Shown: positions 36,861 through 46,104 of the stretch, in pieces
Numbering within the stretch: position 1 is the first letter of the stretch
Layout of the letters: the number at the start of each line of letters is the position of its first letter
Source: Alterisphingorhabdus sp051668705
GTDB lineage: Bacteria; Pseudomonadota; Alphaproteobacteria; Sphingomonadales; Sphingomonadaceae
Reading direction: 5' to 3'
Assembly (NCBI RefSeq): GCF_051668705.1
Contig: NZ_CP196351.1
Span: 1,984,001-2,048,000, forward strand
Length of the DNA stretch: 64,000 nt
Notes under the pieces: model-generated
Database searches by the model: none
What the model was told of the DNA's origin: nothing
Seen by the model: the letters and a program-made list of their open reading frames with translations, nothing else
Program-made: the position numbers and the translations under genes

Positions 36861-39850
36861 TTTGCGAGCATACCTCTCAAATAATGCCCCGTAAAGCTGC
36901 GCTCATTTTTGGCGACTTGCTCCGGCGTCCCCTCCGCAACAATTTCGCCGCCTTTTACACCGCCTTCCGGCCCCAGATCGATAATCCAGTCGGCGGTTTT
37001 GATGACGTCCAGATTATGCTCAATAACGATCACGCTATTGCCCTGATCAACCAGACGGTGCAGCACCTCCAGCAATTTGCGCACATCTTCAAAATGCAGG
37101 CCGGTGGTGGGTTCATCCAAGATATAGAGCGTCTTGCCCGTGGAGCGCTTGCTCAGCTCCTTGGCCAGTTTCACGCGCTGCGCCTCGCCGCCCGATAGGG
37201 TGGTGGCTTGCTGGCCGACCTTCACATAGCCAAGGCCCACCTCATACAGCATCGCCATCTTGTCACGAATGGGCGGCACGGCTTTGAAGAAGCTGACCGC
37301 ATCCTCCACCGTCATGTCCAACACATCGGCGATACTATGGCCTTTGAATTTCACCTCCAGCGTTTCGCGGTTATAGCGTTTGCCGCCGCATTCCTCACAT
37401 GTCACATAAACATCGGGCAGGAAGTGCATTTCAATCTTGATGAGGCCATCGCCGCTGCATGCCTCACACCGGCCGCCTTTGACATTAAAGCTGAACCGGC
37501 CGGGCTTATAACCGCGCGCCAATGCTTCGGGCAGGCCGGCAAACCAGTCGCGAATATTGGTGAAGGCACCGGTATAGGTGGCGGGGTTGCTGCGCGGGGT
37601 GCGGCCAATGGGCGATTGGTCGATATCAATCACCTTGTCGCAATGCTCCAGCCCGGCAATCCGGTCATGCTTGCCCGCGATAATCCGCGCGCCATTCAGC
37701 GAACGCGCCGCGCCGGCATAAAGCGTATCAATGGTGAAGCTGGATTTGCCGCTGCCCGATACGCCGGTAACGCAAGTAAAGGTGCCCAGCGGCACAGAGG
37801 CTGTGACATTTTGCAGATTGTTGGCGCGCGCGCCGTGCACAGTCAGCTTCTTGCCATTACCCTTGCGCCGCTGCTGGGGCACCGCGATTTCTTTACGGCC
37901 AGTGAGATAATCCGCGGTGAGCGAGCGTTTGGATTTGAGGATCTGTTTCAGCGTGCCCTCTGCCACCACTTCACCGCCGCGCACGCCTGCGCCCGGCCCC
38001 AGATCGACAACATAATCGGCCTGGCGGATGGCATCTTCATCATGCTCCACCACAATCACTGTATTGCCCAGATCGCGCAGCCTTTTCAGCGTAACGAGCA
38101 GCCGGTCATTATCTTTCTGGTGTAGGCCAATGCTTGGCTCATCCAGCACGTAGAGCACACCGGAGAGGCCGCTGCCAATCTGGCTGGCGAGACGGATACG
38201 CTGGCTCTCCCCGCCCGAAAGCGTGCCCGATTTACGGTCAAGGTTAAGGTAATCCAGCCCGACATTGTTCAAAAAGCCCAGCCGCTCAACAATCTCTTTC
38301 AAAATCGCTTTGGCAATTTGCTGCTGCTGTTCGGTCAGATGTGCCTCTATCCCTTCGAAAAAGGCCAGCGCATCGCCCACGCTGCGGCGGGTGGAGATGG
38401 AGATATCCTCGTCCGCAATCTTGACCGCGCGCGCCTCTGGCTTCAGACGGGCACCATCGCACACTTCGCACGGCTGCGCGGTTTGATATTTGGCCAGCTC
38501 CTCGCGCATCCACGCGCTATCGGTTTGCAGCATGCGGCGGTTCAAATTGCCGATCACACCCTCAAACGGCTTTTTCACCTGATAGCTTTTGCGGCCATCC
38601 TTAAATGTCAGCGTGACGGGCAGGCCGCCCGTGCCGTGCAGGATCACATCCTGATGCGTCTCGTCCAGATCGCGCCATGGCGTGGTCAGGTCAAATTCAA
38701 AATGCTTGGCCAGACTGCCCAACACCTGCATATAATAAGGGCTAGGCGGGTTGGACTTGGCCCATGGCGCCACCGCCCCTTTTTTCAGGCTCAGCTCCGG
38801 ATTGGGCACCACCAGCTCATCATCAAAATATTGCTTCTCCCCCAAACCATCACAGGCCGGGCACGCCCCCTGCGGCGCGTTGAAGGAAAAGAGGCGCGGC
38901 TCAATCTCTTCAATGGTGAAGCCTGAGACGGGGCAGGCAAATTTCTCACTAAAGATGATGCGATTGGCCGGTATGCCAGCGCCCTTCATCGCGCCGCCAT
39001 CCCGCTCCAAAGACCCCGTTAGGGCTGAGCTTGTCGAAGCCTGTTTCTCTGATGCGGACAAGCGTCCTTCGTCAGGCTCAGGACTAGCGGTACTTTCTGC
39101 CTTCGCCAAAGCCTCCGCAACTGTGCCATCCGCCAGATCAACATAGGTCAAGCCATCGGCCAGTTTCAGCGCGGTTTCAAAGCTGTCGGCCAATCTGGTG
39201 TCCATGCCGGATTTCACCGCCAGCCGGTCAACCACCACTTCAATGTCGTGCTTCAGCTTTTTGTCGAGCTTTGGCGCGTCCTCAATCGCGTAAAATTCGC
39301 CATCAATACGCACCCGGGTAAAGCCGGCCTTTTGCCACTCGGCCAGCTCTTTGCGATACTCACCCTTGCGCCCGCGCACCACGGGAGCGAGCAGATAAAA
39401 ACGCGTCTTTTCCGGCAGTGCCAATACGCGGTCGACCATCTGGCTGACCGTCTGCGCGGCAATTGGCTCGCCTGTTGCAGGGGAATAGGGCACACCCACA
39501 CGCGCCCATAACAGCCGCATATAGTCATAAATCTCTGTCACCGTAGCGACGGTAGAGCGCGGATTGCGGCTAGTGGTTTTCTGCTCAATGCTGATGGCGG
39601 GGGACAGCCCCTCAATATGCTCAACATCGGGCTTTTGCATCATCTCCAGAAACTGCCGCGCATAAGCGGACAGGCTCTCAACATAACGCCGCTGACCCTC
39701 TGCATAAATAGTATCAAAGGCCAGCGATGATTTGCCACTGCCCGACAGGCCCGTGATAACGATCAGCTTATCGCGCGGCAGATCAATATCCACGCCTTTA
39801 AGATTATGCTCACGCGCCCCGCGCACAGAAATTTTGGTCAGCATCGTCAA
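36857..39850 (-). CDS. uvrA: Excinuclease ABC subunit A
   Basis: DNA-damage recognition ATPase of nucleotide excision repair, 997 residues (E. coli 940). First Walker A GLSGSGKSSLAFDT, zinc cysteines in the CPACDGLG and later CEACSGDGLI/CEECGG modules, ABC signatures LSGGESQRIRLA and LSGGEAQRVKLA, second Walker A GVSGSGKSS, Walker B LYILDEPTTGLH. The extra length is due partly to an insertion at about residues 245-290, of which 254-278 are encoded by a palindromic element. A LexA box lies 169 bp upstream. The methylase gene is coupled to its stop codon. Confidence 0.98.
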   Translation of the reverse strand: MTMLTKISVRGAREHNLKGVDIDLPRDKLIVITGLSGSGKSSLAFDTIYAEGQRRYVESLSAYARQFLEMMQKPDVEHIEGLSPAISIEQKTTSRNPRSTVATVTEIYDYMRLLWARVGVPYSPATGEPIAAQTVSQMVDRVLALPEKTRFYLLAPVVRGRKGEYRKELAEWQKAGFTRVRIDGEFYAIEDAPKLDKKLKHDIEVVVDRLAVKSGMDTRLADSFETALKLADGLTYVDLADGTVAEALAKAESTASPEPDEGRLSASEKQASTSSALTGSLERDGGAMKGAGIPANRIIFSEKFACPVSGFTIEEIEPRLFSFNAPQGACPACDGLGEKQYFDDELVVPNPELSLKKGAVAPWAKSNPPSPYYMQVLGSLAKHFEFDLTTPWRDLDETHQDVILHGTGGLPVTLTFKDGRKSYQVKKPFEGVIGNLNRRMLQTDSAWMREELAKYQTAQPCEVCDGARLKPEARAVKIADEDISISTRRSVGDALAFFEGIEAHLTEQQQQIAKAILKEIVERLGFLNNVGLDYLNLDRKSGTLSGGESQRIRLASQIGSGLSGVLYVLDEPSIGLHQKDNDRLLVTLKRLRDLGNTVIVVEHDEDAIRQADYVVDLGPGAGVRGGEVVAEGTLKQILKSKRSLTADYLTGRKEIAVPQQRRKGNGKKLTVHGARANNLQNVTASVPLGTFTCVTGVSGSGKSSFTIDTLYAGAARSLNGARIIAGKHDRIAGLEHCDKVIDIDQSPIGRTPRSNPATYTGAFTNIRDWFAGLPEALARGYKPGRFSFNVKGGRCEACSGDGLIKIEMHFLPDVYVTCEECGGKRYNRETLEVKFKGHSIADVLDMTVEDAVSFFKAVPPIRDKMAMLYEVGLGYVKVGQQATTLSGGEAQRVKLAKELSKRSTGKTLYILDEPTTGLHFEDVRKLLEVLHRLVDQGNSVIVIEHNLDVIKTADWIIDLGPEGGVKGGEIVAEGTPEQVAKNERSFTGHYLRGMLAK
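39016..39090. repeat. Palindromic repeat element inserted in frame within uvrA
   Basis: Two 24-base arms (39016-39039 and 39067-39090) pair at 19 of 24 positions around a 27-base centre. Arm 1 contains CTGAGCTTGTCGAAG, the core of a palindromic repeat I know to be abundant in sphingomonad genomes. It encodes SPEPDEGRLSASEKQAST within UvrA, a stretch absent from ordinary UvrA proteins. Confidence 0.75.
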
Positions 39851-40167
39851 TCACACCCAAATCCGGAGTTTATGAACCGCATACAGTCGCAAAATACTGC
39901 TGCCGATCATCCCCTATTTTGCCCTTCAAGGCCTATGTGGAGAGCAGTCGCCGGAATTCAATCACAAACGGCAAGCACTCAGCAAGATGGCCATAGCAGC
40001 CAAGGCGAATTTCGCAATGTTCTATTTATGTTCAGCGCGCAATGCACAGCGTCAAACCACGGCGAGGCAAAGCGTGATGCATGTCACAGGCATGGCAACA
40101 TCGCAACAGCTAACGCCATGAAGCGAACCCGAGGGATGGGACATGAATATCAAATGGAGGGACTAAG
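39851..40167. other. Divergent intergenic region between uvrA and a lipoprotein gene
   Basis: Holds a LexA-type box (40019-40033) and, just before the rightward gene, a good RBS (GGAGGGAC at 40157-40164). No small gene or RNA is seen. Confidence 0.6.
40019..40033. promoter_or_regulatory. LexA (SOS) box upstream of uvrA
   Basis: GTTCTATTTATGTTC fits the alphaproteobacterial SOS box GTTC-N7-GTTC exactly (GAAC-N7-GAAC on the uvrA strand). It lies 169 bp ahead of uvrA, a classic SOS gene, and 135 bp ahead of the divergent lipoprotein gene. LexA control also of the RM genes downstream of uvrA would follow if they share the transcript. Confidence 0.75.
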
Positions 40168-41481
40168 ATGAGGAAGCCACTATTATTGTGCTGCGTCGCC
40201 AGCGGCTATATTCTTTCAGGATGTAGCGCAATTGATGGTTTTGACCGACCAAAGATTGCTGCAAAACCTGCGCCGAGCAGATTGGATGAGATTGCTTATA
40301 TCAATGTACTACGATCCGCATTTAAGCAAAATACCTCTGTTGTAGATGAAGATGCAACACCGTTAAAAACTGCTGAGGCATTAAATTTGCGTAGCCAATT
40401 ACAAAAGCAAGGTGCAGATATAGATATCATAAAAGAGACAAACGGTAAGCAGAATGCAAGTTTAACAGAGCTTTCAGACGAAGTTAAAGCGTTAAAGAAA
40501 AAAGACAAAAAAAACAAAAAGGATGAGGAAAGTCAGAAAAGTGAAGAAGATACATCCAGTCCTCCGAATGAGCGCGTTAATCTAGAAAAACTACAGCAAT
40601 CAATAACCGCCAATAACAGACTGTGTTTTGACGGAAGCGGTTTGAAAAGATTTAAATCAAAATTGGGAGACGGCCTTGATCTTTCGAATGGACAAGAAGA
40701 ATTTCTAAAAAAAGGCGAAAACACAAAAGACATATGTGTCACATATAAGGCTTATCAAAGACCCGATTTCGATGATGGCTTTTACAATGAAGAAAATCAG
40801 CGCCGTTTGCTGGAAATGCAAACCTATCTGGCCGCTGGTTTCGGGCTAACAGATTTATATTGCAATCGCTTTTTCACAACAGCGACAGCGGCAACGCAAA
40901 ACCGGCAATTTGCTCAAGATCTCAATACCGGAGTAGATACACTGGTTGGTGCTGTTTTAAGCCTTTCCGGCGCTGGCGGTACCGCACAGGGCATTACAAA
41001 TTCCGGCTTTGGTCTCATTGGTGATGGGATTCAGGCCTTTGACGCTGCCTATCTGGTTGCGCCTGATTTAGGGGCCGTACGCGAATTACTTGATGCCGCA
41101 CAAGACCAATATCGCAAACCATTTTTTGTAGGTACGCCCGAGCAGATGAAGGAATATTTCCCCCACAGCTACCCTGCAGCGCGAGCCATTATTCAACGCT
41201 ATGCAAGTCAATGTTCTTTTACAGGCATGCGACAATTAATCAGCACAACAGTGAGCGATAGGGCAGAGAGGATAAGGCGCAATCTTGAATTTGAACGCCC
41301 AGCAAGAGTGATGGGTGACAAAAACCCTAACAATGGTGATGGTAATGGTGATGCGGCAGATGCAATGCCACAAGGTCCTATGCCAGCGGCCAACCCACCA
41401 GTCACGGCTAGCCCAAACACCAATGCGCAACCCCCAAGTGCCGATACCGAAACGCGGATTTTATCCGTTCCTATTGGATAA
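40168..41481 (+). CDS. Lipoprotein, hypothetical, with coiled coil and Pro-rich tail
   Basis: 437 residues. Lipoprotein signal with YILSGC (Cys near residue 19). Residues ~60-130 are Lys/Glu-rich and probably coiled coil; the central part (~140-370) is a compact domain with several Cys (RLCFDGSG, DLYCNRF, SQCSFTG) and a Gly-rich membrane-like stretch (TLVGAVLSLSGAGGTAQGI). The tail is rich in Asn, Pro and Ala. RBS GGAGGGAC precedes the ATG. AT-rich 5' half. No family recognised; outer-membrane anchoring is inferred. Confidence 0.75.
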   Translation: MRKPLLLCCVASGYILSGCSAIDGFDRPKIAAKPAPSRLDEIAYINVLRSAFKQNTSVVDEDATPLKTAEALNLRSQLQKQGADIDIIKETNGKQNASLTELSDEVKALKKKDKKNKKDEESQKSEEDTSSPPNERVNLEKLQQSITANNRLCFDGSGLKRFKSKLGDGLDLSNGQEEFLKKGENTKDICVTYKAYQRPDFDDGFYNEENQRRLLEMQTYLAAGFGLTDLYCNRFFTTATAATQNRQFAQDLNTGVDTLVGAVLSLSGAGGTAQGITNSGFGLIGDGIQAFDAAYLVAPDLGAVRELLDAAQDQYRKPFFVGTPEQMKEYFPHSYPAARAIIQRYASQCSFTGMRQLISTTVSDRAERIRRNLEFERPARVMGDKNPNNGDGNGDAADAMPQGPMPAANPPVTASPNTNAQPPSADTETRILSVPIG

Positions 41482-41488
41482 TTAGCGA

Positions 41489-42031
41489 TTAAGCGGCAAT
41501 TGGCCTCTTATCACCCAATCCCTGCGCTATGACAAAGCGCAGGGCGAGCAGACCGGCGAACCAGAAGAGATTTTCCACGCCAACGGCGGTGATAATCTCT
41601 GCAGAGAAATTTTCTGCACCGCCGCCAAAACCGGCATAAGCGCGCAGGGCAAGCTGTTGTATGGCAAAGGCTGCGGCCAGAGCCAATGGCACGGACAGCA
41701 TCATCGGCGCGCTTTTGCTTTTGGTAAAGCGCAGCACGCTGGTCGCCGCGGCATAGGCCAGCATCATAGCGGCCAAAATGGCGATGCCATGGCCAAGCGC
41801 CTGTGCATCCCATGGGAAGGATAGAATGAAAAATCCGATCGCCTGATTAATGCCCCACACACCGACGAGCAACAGCATGGCATTGCGCGGTTTCATGGTC
41901 AGCGCCGCCAAGGTGGCAAAAGCGGCAAAGGGGAAGATACACGCCAAAAGCACACAGCCCAAAATGGTGCTGATGCCAAGCGAGGCAGGCCAGATCATCT
42001 CTTTGCTTTTCATCATTTCGCCGTTCATCAT
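41489..42031 (-). CDS. Integral membrane protein downstream of btuB, hypothetical
   Basis: 180 residues with five hydrophobic segments, including ILGCVLLACIFPFAAFATLA and a final FWFAGLLALRFVIAQGLG. AAGGG lies six bases ahead of the first ATG. It follows btuB on the same strand after 138 bp that include a strong hairpin, so readthrough from the cobalamin riboswitch would be limited. I do not recognise a family; a role in cobalt/cobalamin handling would be by position only. Confidence 0.7.
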   Translation of the reverse strand: MMNGEMMKSKEMIWPASLGISTILGCVLLACIFPFAAFATLAALTMKPRNAMLLLVGVWGINQAIGFFILSFPWDAQALGHGIAILAAMMLAYAAATSVLRFTKSKSAPMMLSVPLALAAAFAIQQLALRAYAGFGGGAENFSAEIITAVGVENLFWFAGLLALRFVIAQGLGDKRPIAA

Positions 42032-42116
42032 ATCATCCCTTCATCTCTTATTATGAGGCCTAGCCAGTTTTTGCTGCAAACTCAATTGCCTGTTGCTTTT
42101 CTACTTTTTGTTTGGT

Positions 42117-42161
42117 CCTCCGCTGACCGCACCGCGTTGATAACAATGCGATCAGCGGAGG
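42117..42161 (-). terminator. Strong stem-loop just after btuB
   Basis: A perfect 10 bp inverted repeat CCTCCGCTGA (42117-42126) / TCAGCGGAGG (42152-42161), extended inward by CGCA/TGCG after one mismatch, starts nine bases beyond the btuB stop codon. No T-run follows on the btuB strand, so it may act as an mRNA-stabilising or Rho-associated hairpin. Confidence 0.6.
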
Positions 42162-42169
42162 CAAAACCG

Positions 42170-44137
42170 TTATAATGTTACGCGCACACCGCCAAAGGCC
42201 GACATGCCCGGTGTGCCAAAGCCTGATACGGTTTGATATTGCGCGTCGAACAGATTTTCCACGCGGCCATAAAGCTGGATATTGTCTGTGATGTCATAGC
42301 TGGCACGCAGACGCACCACCGCAAAACCATCAAGACGCACCGAATTGGCCGCATTGTCAAAGCTGTCACTCACCAGCCGCACATCGCCGCCCAGATTCAC
42401 GGGCTTTCCGGCTAGTTCTGGCGTCCAATCGGCAGAAAGGGTCAGCACATTATCAGGCTGCCGCGCAAGGACATTGCCGACATTGGCGCTGCCTGCGCTG
42501 CGGTTTTCTGTGTCGATATAGCTATAGGCAATACGCGCGATAAATGTATCTATCGGCTGGACGGACAGGTCTGCCTCCACCCCTTGCGCGCGTGTCGACA
42601 GGATATTGTCGAATGTGCCAAACGGGCGATTATCGCAAATAGCGTCAGTCACCCCAAAGCATGAAATAAAATCGATCTGATTGTCCGTATCGCGCGTGAA
42701 CAGCGTGACCGATCCGCCAATGGGGTAGACGCTATTGCGGTCATTATATTGAATGCCAACTTCAAAACTCTGGCTGGTTTCCGGCTGCAAATTGGTGTTG
42801 CCAAAGTCTGACAACAGCTGGAACAGGCTGGGCGCACGAAAACCTTCCTGATAGGCGCCGACCAGCTTCCAACCAACATCCAGCGCAATGCTGGCATCAG
42901 CGCCAAAGGTCACTTGGCTGCCAAATTGCTCATGATCGTCAACGCGCAAGCCAGCGGAAATATTCACTACATCATCATTATAGCGCAGCAGGCCATAAGC
43001 GCTATCAATACCGCTTTCCGCCGCCGTGCCAAAGGGGCCGGTTTCAAAGCGCGTTTCCTCATTTTCCAGCCCGAAAAACACAGTGACATTGTTCACTGGC
43101 TGCAGCTCACCGCGCAGCTCTATCCGCTCATTACGTCCTTCCGCAAAAAAGCTGACATCATCGCCAAAGGCCGGATTAAAATTATCGCGGTCAATATCGG
43201 CAATGGAATAGAGCGCGCGCAGCTCCAAATTATCACCAGAATATTCCACGCCCGCAGATGCGGAGAATTGCTGCGTTTCCTGAAACTCATCGGTATCGGC
43301 AAAGGCAAAGGCAGGGGCGGGAAATCCATCAATGTCCAACCGACTTGTCGCAAAACGGCCCTGTGCGAACAGATATATTCCGCTGGTCAGACTATATCCC
43401 GCATGGCCATTAATGTAGCTTTGGCGGAAACCGTCATTCTCTGTGCCATCGGCAAAGCTGGAAAAGCCGTCATTATCAAAATAACCACCGGAGATATTCA
43501 CATCCAGCCCATCCGCAATGTCAGGCCTTACGCTGCCGGAGAGGTTGACCGTGCCGAAAGAACCACCCTCACCTGTGAGTGATGCTGTGCCGCGTGATCC
43601 TCTGGTGTCCAATGCAATGACGCCGCCAATGGCATTGCTGCCCCAGATGATAGAATTGGCGCCGCGCAATATCTCTACCTTGGTGATATTGCCAGTCTGC
43701 ACATTGGCAAAATCAAAGCCTGCGCCCGGCGCAGACGGGTCATTGAGCCTTATGCCATCAATCAACACCAACACCTGATCCGACGTGCTGCCCCGCACGC
43801 GCACTGATGTAAAGCCGCCAATCGGGCCATTGCGCGTGGTGGTTACGCCTGGTGCGCGCTCCAGAATCTGCGTGATATCCGGCGTTTGTATCTGATCGAT
43901 TTCATCTGCGCCGATAATGGTGAGAGCACGATTGCTATTGCTGGTACGATCAGAGAGTGCGCTGCCCAATACGGTAATAAACTCATCATGCACACGATCT
44001 GCTATCACTATACGATTGTCAGCCTCGAATTGATCATCATTGTTTGCAGATATATCCTGCGCAGCGGCGGATACTGACCACAAACACGTACCAACAGCAC
44101 TGCTCATTAGCAGTGTATTTCTTATATATTGTCGCAT
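42170..44137 (-). CDS. btuB: TonB-dependent outer-membrane receptor, BtuB-type (cobalamin)
   Basis: About 655 residues: signal peptide ending near SAAAQDIS, an N-terminal plug domain (VRVRGSTSDQVLVLIDGIRL; NITKVEILRGANSIIWGSNA) and a 22-strand-type beta barrel ending in a C-terminal aromatic strand (FGGVRVTL). The BtuB assignment rests on plug similarity and above all on the cobalamin riboswitch just upstream. ATG 44137 has AAAGGAG at seven bases; the longer frame to 44170 is rejected. It imports vitamin B12 or related corrinoids across the outer membrane with TonB energy. Confidence 0.93.
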   Translation of the reverse strand: MRQYIRNTLLMSSAVGTCLWSVSAAAQDISANNDDQFEADNRIVIADRVHDEFITVLGSALSDRTSNSNRALTIIGADEIDQIQTPDITQILERAPGVTTTRNGPIGGFTSVRVRGSTSDQVLVLIDGIRLNDPSAPGAGFDFANVQTGNITKVEILRGANSIIWGSNAIGGVIALDTRGSRGTASLTGEGGSFGTVNLSGSVRPDIADGLDVNISGGYFDNDGFSSFADGTENDGFRQSYINGHAGYSLTSGIYLFAQGRFATSRLDIDGFPAPAFAFADTDEFQETQQFSASAGVEYSGDNLELRALYSIADIDRDNFNPAFGDDVSFFAEGRNERIELRGELQPVNNVTVFFGLENEETRFETGPFGTAAESGIDSAYGLLRYNDDVVNISAGLRVDDHEQFGSQVTFGADASIALDVGWKLVGAYQEGFRAPSLFQLLSDFGNTNLQPETSQSFEVGIQYNDRNSVYPIGGSVTLFTRDTDNQIDFISCFGVTDAICDNRPFGTFDNILSTRAQGVEADLSVQPIDTFIARIAYSYIDTENRSAGSANVGNVLARQPDNVLTLSADWTPELAGKPVNLGGDVRLVSDSFDNAANSVRLDGFAVVRLRASYDITDNIQLYGRVENLFDAQYQTVSGFGTPGMSAFGGVRVTL

Positions 44138-44234
44138 GGCTTTACTCCTTTTCCCATGACGTTCACGCACGTGTCGTCACGTGGAAAAGCGCAGCTTTCC
44201 CTCCGTTCCCCTGGCACACCCCGTCCAGCGGATA

Positions 44235-44400
44235 GGACGACGGATAACAGGCTGGTCTCCTGGCTCCCGGGTCAATGCAGATGTGCCGCCTTCCCGGTTG
44301 TAAACCAGTGGCATTAAGGCGCATTCGCTCTCCGGTCACAGTTGCGGGGGCAGCTCCGGCATGATGCAGCGCGGTTGCGCCATGATCTTCCGATATTCCC
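44235..44400 (-). ncRNA. Cobalamin riboswitch
   Basis: On the minus strand the order is CCGGAGCTGCCCCCGCAACT (conserved core), AATGCCACTGG, then the B12 box GCCAGGAGACCAGCCTG. Together they match the cobalamin aptamer. Beyond it are hairpins (CCGTC...GACGG, AAAGC-TGC-GCTTT, CACGTG-ACGA-CACGTG) that could form the expression platform just before the btuB RBS. It should shut off btuB when adenosylcobalamin is plentiful. Confidence 0.93.
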
Positions 44401-44556
44401 AATTATCACTCCATTACAGAATGACCTGTTTCCTGATGCCGCCTATAAATCGGCATATGTCCTCTGGCAAGGCTTGATCGCTATCCCCATATCCGCCAAA
44501 GGGTTGCCAACCGGCAAACCCTATCAAGCCCGCACATCATAACAAAAGAGCGTCCT

Positions 44557-45957
44557 ATTCCCCAATCCAGCCCAGACAGCGCCAAGCCCAAGGCTCCAAG
44601 CGCGTCTCCCCAAAAAGGCAAGTTTCTCAGTGGCAATTTAATGCGCCATGTTGCGGTGATGACATTAACATCATCGCTTGGATTGGTGACGATGTTCTCG
44701 GTCGATCTGCTTGACCTGTATTTCATCTCCTTATTGGGTGACCCTGCCCTCACTGCCGCAATGGGCTTTGCCGCAACATTGCTGTTTTTCAATTCAGCGC
44801 TCAACATTGGTTTGATGATCGCCATCAGCGCCCTAGCATCGCGTATGGTCGGTCAGGGAAAGGCGGAACATGCCAATGCGCTGCTCACCCATGTCATGGC
44901 GTTGGGCATATCGCTATCAGCACCCGTGGCGATAATATTCTGGCTATTCGCGCCGCAATTTATGGATCTGATAGGCGCAGAGGGCGGCGCGAAAGATGCC
45001 GCCATCCAATATATCCGCATCGTCGCCCCCTTTGGCCCCGTGACAGTTTGCGGCATGATCGCATCAGGCTTTTTGCGGGCCTATGGCGATGCACGGCGCG
45101 CGATGAACACGACATTGGCCATGGCCATTACCAACGCTATATTTGATCCTCTGCTCATCTTCGGATTTGGTCTGGGCTTTACAGGGGCGGCTTATGCAAC
45201 TGTGTTGTCAATATTTGCCATGGCGGCATTTGGTCTCTGGCCCGTACTGAAGATTTATGGCGGTTTCGGCACTTTCCATAGGCATGAATTTGCCAATAAC
45301 TTCCCCGCCATTCGGCGCATTATGGGCCCGGCGATTTTGACCAATTTGGCCACACCTGTCGGCGGATTCATTACCTTTAGCTATCTCTCTACCTATAGCG
45401 ACGACGTGATTGCCAGCTATTCCGTTATCGGGCGCATTGTCCCCGTTGCCTTTTGTTTGCTGTTCTCGCTATCCGGTGCAATCGGGCCAATTGTCGGGCA
45501 GAATTTCGGTGCTGGCGACATGGGCCGGGTCCGCAGCACGATAAATTGTGCCATTGCATTTGCCGTTGGTTACACCTTGTTGATCTGGCCTGTTCTGTAC
45601 ATTTTGGTGCCCATAGTCGGTGCGCAATTTGGTCTTGGTGAAGAGGGCGTCTACTTGCTGGAAGTCTTTGCGATTGTTGTGGTTCCTTTATTCTTGTTCA
45701 ACGGCATTTTGTATATTTCCAACGCAGCGTTTAACAATCTTGACCGCGCCAACTGGTCAACCTGGCTGAACTGGGGGCGCAACACCATTGGCATATTGCC
45801 CTTTGTCTATTTTGGCGCGATCTATGCAGGCCCAGCTGGGGTTGTCGCCGCGCCTGCATTGGGCGGGGTGGTCTTTGGCATTTTGGGTTATATTTTGGCG
45901 CTGCGCCTTATTAAACGCAGAGAGGCAGATCTGGCCACAGCAACGGCTTTACCATGA
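44557..45957 (+). CDS. MATE family multidrug/toxin efflux transporter
   Basis: Polytopic protein with 12 hydrophobic segments; TMFSVDLLDLYFISLLGDPA and the second-half GRIVPVAFCLLFSLSGAIGP are typical MATE repeats. It couples drug or metabolite export to an ion gradient. The first ATG is 44641, but the frame upstream is open and encodes SPQKGKFLSGNLMRHVAVMT, the conserved cytosolic lead-in of MATE proteins. No ATG, GTG or TTG occurs between there and the stop at 44446. ATT at 44557 has AAGAG six bases upstream and is the best candidate start; 44641 remains the conservative choice. Confidence 0.88.
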   Translation: MPQSSPDSAKPKAPSASPQKGKFLSGNLMRHVAVMTLTSSLGLVTMFSVDLLDLYFISLLGDPALTAAMGFAATLLFFNSALNIGLMIAISALASRMVGQGKAEHANALLTHVMALGISLSAPVAIIFWLFAPQFMDLIGAEGGAKDAAIQYIRIVAPFGPVTVCGMIASGFLRAYGDARRAMNTTLAMAITNAIFDPLLIFGFGLGFTGAAYATVLSIFAMAAFGLWPVLKIYGGFGTFHRHEFANNFPAIRRIMGPAILTNLATPVGGFITFSYLSTYSDDVIASYSVIGRIVPVAFCLLFSLSGAIGPIVGQNFGAGDMGRVRSTINCAIAFAVGYTLLIWPVLYILVPIVGAQFGLGEEGVYLLEVFAIVVVPLFLFNGILYISNAAFNNLDRANWSTWLNWGRNTIGILPFVYFGAIYAGPAGVVAAPALGGVVFGILGYILALRLIKRREADLATATALP

Positions 45958-46104
45958 GCGTGGTTACAGTTTTGATAGATGAGTTTACAAGGCCATATAT
46001 ATCTTAGTTAAAGTATTGAATAACCGCATTTTCAAATACTAATACTTCTGTCCCTCGCTGTCTCATGCCGGGACGAAGCCGTAACGATCCTATCCAAACA
46101 TCGC

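Noticed and set aside
42914..43582. 222-codon plus-strand frame inside btuB
   Set aside because: Shadow of the conserved receptor gene; basic, random composition.
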